This document shows, in pieces, positions 21,610-24,944 of a stretch of 24,944 nt of DNA. The stretch lies in NCBI GenBank assembly GCA_031265645.1, contig JAISCJ010000072.1, positions 1 to 24,944 of the forward strand. Reading direction: 5' to 3'. Position numbers and translations under genes: made by a program. The notes beneath the pieces are model-generated. The model saw nothing but the letters and a program-made list of their open reading frames with translations, searched no databases and had not been told where the DNA came from. The stretch is from Holosporales bacterium (lineage in GTDB: Bacteria > Pseudomonadota > Alphaproteobacteria > BNTO01). Each line of letters begins with the position of its first letter. Position 1 is the first letter of the stretch.

Positions 21610-23082
21610 TTGGCGAAGGAAAGAAATGATCTTTGTGCTCTAGGGCTTGTCGCTGCTCGCGAAAAATTAAGAAGCAAAGAGATCAGCGCGGTCGAGTTAA
21701 CAGAGGCGTATATTACGGCAATGCAGGACGCACGTGGCTTGAACGCGTTTATAACGGAGACGCCTGAATTAGCTAGAGAGCAGGCACAGCGTTCAGAGCA
21801 GAAGCTGATGCGCGGAGACGGGCGCTTGTTAGAAGGAATTCCCCTCGGAATAAAAGATTTGTTCTGCACAAAAAATGTGAGGACAACAGCGGGATCTAGA
21901 ATTTTAGAAAATTTTGTTCCTCCGTATGAATCCACAGTGACCCAGAATTTGTTGGATGAGGGCGGCATATTTCTTGGCAAGACAAATATGGATGAATTTG
22001 CCATGGGGTCTGCTACCATTACTAGTTATTTTGGGCCAGTTATTAGCCCCATTCGTAGTACAACCTCCATTGACAAAGACCTTGTTCCTGGTGGGTCTTC
22101 TGGCGGGTCTGCGGCGGCAGTGGCGGCCAATATTGTTATTGCTGCAACTGCATCTGATACGGGAGGGTCCATCCGACAACCAGCATCGTTTACAGGAACC
22201 GTTGGCATAAAGCCTACATATGGACGATGTTCTCGGTATGGAATGATGGCATTCGGTTCGTCTTTGGATCAAGCGGGCCCGATTACAAGAACTGTTCGAG
22301 ACGCAGCGATAATGCTTAGCGTCATGGCTGGGTATGATGCTAAAGATTCAACTTCATTGAACGTACCCAAACAAAATTATTTTGACGCATTGCAACCATC
22401 TGCGAAGGGATTAAAAATTGGACTTCCAGTGGAATATTTTCAAAATTTATCAGAAGACCTAACTCGCGTAATGAACAACAGCTTGGACACGTTACGCGCA
22501 CTTGGGGCCGAGATTGTCGAAGTATCCCTAAAAATGTTGAACTACGCACTGCCATCATATTATGTGATCGCTCCAGCAGAGGCCTCTTCGAACTTAGCTA
22601 GGTATGACGGCGTTAAATATGGCTTTCGCGCAAGCAAAGTGGACAATGTAAACGATATGTATGACCGTACACGCCGCCTTGGCTTTGGCAAAGAAGTTCG
22701 CAGACGCATTTTTATTGGAACGCATGTGTTGTCTGTTGCCGAATATGATTCATATTATGTGAGAGCCCAGAAGGTTCGCCAAAAGATCAAACAAGAGTTT
22801 GAAGAAGTATTTCGCACTGTTGACGTGATTGTTACGCCTACGGCAACTGGTGGCGCGTTTGGTGTGGAAGAAGGGCCGAAGATGAATGCAGTAGACATGT
22901 ATTTAAATGATGTGTTCACCGTGTCCCTCAATTTAGCTTGCATTCCGGGCATATCTGTTCCAGCAGGGACGACAAAAAATGGGCTCCCACTGGGAATTCA
23001 GTTCGTTGGGCCACAGCTGTCTGAACAGCGATTATTTGATGTTTCAGCTGCGTTTGAAGACGCCAATAGGGAGAACGTATGA
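21610..23082 (+). CDS. gatA: Glutamyl-tRNA(Gln)/aspartyl-tRNA(Asn) amidotransferase subunit A
   Basis: A 490-residue amidase subunit that releases ammonia from glutamine for GatB. The catalytic triad is complete: K82 (GIPLGIKDL), S163 (GGSSGGSAAAV) and S187 (DTGGSIRQPASFTG). There is an insertion of a few residues before the GGSSGGS loop (SPIRSTTSIDKDLVPGG). The start codon is TTG 21610, supported by CGGAGG seven bases upstream inside a hairpin; no ATG upstream is in frame. It overlaps gatB by four bases (ATGA). GatC, usually encoded next to gatA, is not in the window and must be elsewhere if the enzyme is complete. Confidence 0.97.
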   Translation: MAKERNDLCALGLVAAREKLRSKEISAVELTEAYITAMQDARGLNAFITETPELAREQAQRSEQKLMRGDGRLLEGIPLGIKDLFCTKNVRTTAGSRILENFVPPYESTVTQNLLDEGGIFLGKTNMDEFAMGSATITSYFGPVISPIRSTTSIDKDLVPGGSSGGSAAAVAANIVIAATASDTGGSIRQPASFTGTVGIKPTYGRCSRYGMMAFGSSLDQAGPITRTVRDAAIMLSVMAGYDAKDSTSLNVPKQNYFDALQPSAKGLKIGLPVEYFQNLSEDLTRVMNNSLDTLRALGAEIVEVSLKMLNYALPSYYVIAPAEASSNLARYDGVKYGFRASKVDNVNDMYDRTRRLGFGKEVRRRIFIGTHVLSVAEYDSYYVRAQKVRQKIKQEFEEVFRTVDVIVTPTATGGAFGVEEGPKMNAVDMYLNDVFTVSLNLACIPGISVPAGTTKNGLPLGIQFVGPQLSEQRLFDVSAAFEDANRENV

Positions 23083-24554
23083 GCGACTTAGTGAATGGCA
23101 AGTGGGAAGTCGTTATTGGATTAGAAGTCCACGCGCAGATTGCATCTCGGTCAAAGCTGTTTAGCGGAAGCGCCATTGATGGCGAAGACGGAGCGAATAC
23201 TCGCGTTAGTTTCTTTGATGTTGGAATGCCTGGAACGCTTCCAGTTATAAATAGCCGTTGCGTAGACCAGGCTATTCGCACAGGAATTGGGGTACATGGG
23301 CAAGTTAACAAGATATCAGTGTTTGATAGAAAAAATTATTTTTACCCAGATTTGCCAAGTGGCTACCAAATATCTCAGTTTTTCTTTCCAATCGTAACTG
23401 GCGGCTACTTAGATATAGATGTAGCAGATGAGACTTTTAGAATTGGGCTTACGCGAATACACATGGAGCAAGATGCGGGTAAAAGCATACATGACTTGGA
23501 CCCTAACCGATCCTTCGTAGACTTCAATCGTGCTGGAATCGCCTTGATGGAGATTGTATCAAATCCAGATATGCGTTCAGTTGAACAAGCTGTGGCCTTT
23601 GCAAAGAAGTTACACACGCTTGTAAAATATTTAGGTACGTGTGACGGAAACATGGAAAAGGGGAATTACCGCATCGATGCCAATGTTTCTTTGCACGAGC
23701 CTGGGACACCGTTTGGGACGCGCGTCGAAATAAAAAATTTAAACTCGTTTAAGTTTATGCAGAGTGCGCTTCTGTACGAAATCGAGCGCCAAGCAGATGT
23801 TATTGAGAAGGGAAACGTGGTCGTTCAGGAGACGCGCTTATTTGACCCGGTTCAAGGAATAACAACAACAATGCGAGATAAGGAAGACGCGGAGGATTAT
23901 AGATATTTTGCGGATCCCGACTTGCCCCCACTGCATCTTACGGATGAGCGTATAAGTGAAATTCGTGAATCTATGCCAGAGTTGCCCGAGGCAAAATATG
24001 CGCGCTTTGTGAATGACCTTGGATTGTCGAATTATTCAGCAGAAATATTGTCAAGTGATCGCCTCGTTGGAGAATTTTTTGATCGTGCGGTCTTAGCTGG
24101 GGCGTTTAAAGATAAACTCGCAGCGTATAAGCTTGTTGCAAATTGGATAGTCGGAGATCTTTTTGCCGCAATGAAAGAGCACTCAGTGGAAATGCCTGAC
24201 TTGAAGATTACACCAGAGTCAATGGCTAAGTTGATTGAGCTAGTTCAAGATGGAACAATTTCTGGAAAAATTGCCAAGTCCGTATTCGAACAAATGTGGC
24301 TACATCCTGAACAGGCCCCCAAAAGCATTGTCGAACGGCTCGGGCTCGTGCAAATTTCGGATGATGGAGCGATATCCGCGGCAATCGAGGACATTTTATC
24401 CACCAACGAAAATTCTGTAAGGGATTACTTACAGGGAAAAGAAGCAGTTTATGGCTTTTTTGTGGGTCAGATCATGAAGCATTTTCATGGAAAAGCAAAC
24501 CCTGAAAAAGTCAATTCGCTGCTTCGCCAAGCCCTGCAAGCGAGAAAGGACTAA
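23079..24554 (+). CDS. gatB: Glutamyl-tRNA(Gln)/aspartyl-tRNA(Asn) amidotransferase subunit B
   Basis: A 491-residue subunit that binds the mischarged tRNA, activates it with ATP and uses GatA-derived ammonia to make Gln-tRNA(Gln) or Asn-tRNA(Asn). It begins WEVVIGLEVHAQI (about 9-21), followed by KNYFYPDLPSGYQISQF, DFNRAGIALMEIVSNPD (family DYNRAGTPLIEIVSEPD) and EIKNLNSFKF. The C-terminal tail (Yqey-like domain) ends NSLLRQALQARKD. Start ATG overlaps the gatA stop (ATGA), so translation is coupled. In a cell with a tRNA-Asp gene in the same region this may also serve Asn-tRNA, but that depends on whether AsnRS exists elsewhere. Confidence 0.97.
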   Translation: MSDLVNGKWEVVIGLEVHAQIASRSKLFSGSAIDGEDGANTRVSFFDVGMPGTLPVINSRCVDQAIRTGIGVHGQVNKISVFDRKNYFYPDLPSGYQISQFFFPIVTGGYLDIDVADETFRIGLTRIHMEQDAGKSIHDLDPNRSFVDFNRAGIALMEIVSNPDMRSVEQAVAFAKKLHTLVKYLGTCDGNMEKGNYRIDANVSLHEPGTPFGTRVEIKNLNSFKFMQSALLYEIERQADVIEKGNVVVQETRLFDPVQGITTTMRDKEDAEDYRYFADPDLPPLHLTDERISEIRESMPELPEAKYARFVNDLGLSNYSAEILSSDRLVGEFFDRAVLAGAFKDKLAAYKLVANWIVGDLFAAMKEHSVEMPDLKITPESMAKLIELVQDGTISGKIAKSVFEQMWLHPEQAPKSIVERLGLVQISDDGAISAAIEDILSTNENSVRDYLQGKEAVYGFFVGQIMKHFHGKANPEKVNSLLRQALQARKD

Positions 24555-24640
24555 GCAAAATTGCGAAAGATTAGAGATTCTATGGGAACAAGGCCTTTTA
24601 GTTCTCGCATTAGCATAGCTGAGTCTACCAATCATATCTT

Positions 24641-24841
24641 TCACAAAGGATCCGTGTAAAAGGAACCAAACGCCTTGCCTGTTTTAGCCGTAAAAAAGTT
24701 TTCCCAAACGCTTGGTGGGCTGTTAATCCTCTCGTCAGCAACGTACTCAAACTCTTGGTTTTCCGAGGGATCTGTCTCCGAAATTGGAGAGGATTCAACA
24801 AACCATTGATTCGTTGATTTAACCGCTACAAGCCGCAACAC
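24641..24841 (-). CDS. Uncertain short open frame, 66 aa
   Basis: A GTG-started frame with plausible but unfamiliar content (for example VWENFFTAKTGKAFGSFYTD near the end). There is no ribosome-binding site and an in-frame stop lies three codons upstream. It could be the 3' end of an old gene or chance. The 24555-24640 and 24842-24870 stretches show no other gene. Confidence 0.2.
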   Translation of the reverse strand: MLRLVAVKSTNQWFVESSPISETDPSENQEFEYVADERINSPPSVWENFFTAKTGKAFGSFYTDPL

Positions 24842-24870
24842 GACGACTTAACATAAAGCTTTAGCCACTG

Positions 24871-24899
24871 TTGACAACTCGCAGAGTTGCACAAATAAT
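24871..24899 (+). promoter_or_regulatory. Strong sigma-70 promoter with palindromic spacer, reading out of the window
   Basis: -35 TTGACA (24871-24876, consensus), a 17-bp spacer and -10 AATAAT (24894-24899). The spacer contains a perfect inverted repeat CAACTC-GCA-GAGTTG (24875-24889) that overlaps the -35 element, a plausible operator. The transcript would start near 24906; the gene it serves lies beyond the right edge. Confidence 0.55.
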
Positions 24900-24944
24900 C
24901 AGTCTCACTGGTTTCGGAAAATTCTTTTGGAATAAGGTTATTTG

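Overview
The window looks like a piece of a reduced, host-associated alphaproteobacterial chromosome. The best guess is Holosporales or a similar intracellular lineage; this is an inference from gene content, not a database match. Pointers are an HdaA-type DnaA paralogue, a DUF3576 lipoprotein, a gatAB pair, a long RpoD with a large insert between regions 1.2 and 2, surface beta-barrel proteins ending in phenylalanine, a Sel1-repeat lipoprotein, relaxed intergenic spacing and many decayed elements.

Layout. 1-3000: the end of an unknown gene, an unknown 407-residue protein and a CodB-like (NCS1) permease translationally coupled to it. 3100-4100: tRNA-Asp(GTC), a TadA homologue that has lost its zinc/catalytic segment, a dispersed inverted-repeat element, and a noncoding stretch with a terminator and small tandem repeats. 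4100-5070 (minus): a divergent PRPP-synthetase-like gene. 5470-9280: two related outer-membrane beta-barrel genes flanking HU and thymidine kinase. 9320-11930 (plus): rnhA, then grpE-ffh. 11930-13860: an accessory island with a tandem array of secreted coiled-coil genes on the minus strand (two intact, one truncated next to an inverted-repeat element), hairpins that enclose their start signals, and a group II intron domain V-VI relic. 13860-17570: dnaG-rpoD. 17570-19170: a G-rich spacer, a DUF3576 lipoprotein and an Hda/DnaA-like gene with degenerate nucleotide-binding motifs. 19270-21080 (minus): Sel1 lipoprotein, a truncated group II intron 5' end, a third inverted-repeat copy and a small secreted protein. 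21570-24560: gatA-gatB without an adjacent gatC. The right edge carries a strong outward promoter with an internal palindrome.

How it fits together. The housekeeping genes serve replication and transcription start (dnaG, rpoD, hda, HU, rnhA), protein targeting and folding (ffh, grpE), Asn/Gln-tRNA formation (gatAB, tRNA-Asp) and nucleotide salvage or uptake (tdk, prs-like, CodB-like). The accessory genes are nearly all exported proteins (two barrels, two coiled-coil proteins, two lipoproteins, one small secreted protein), as expected for a cell living in or on a host.

The most interesting signals are the two intron relics (one with a matching IBS1/EBS1 pair), a new-looking ~80-100 bp inverted-repeat family, the coiled-coil gene array with hairpins that overlap ribosome-binding sites, and the TadA that lacks its PCxxC site.
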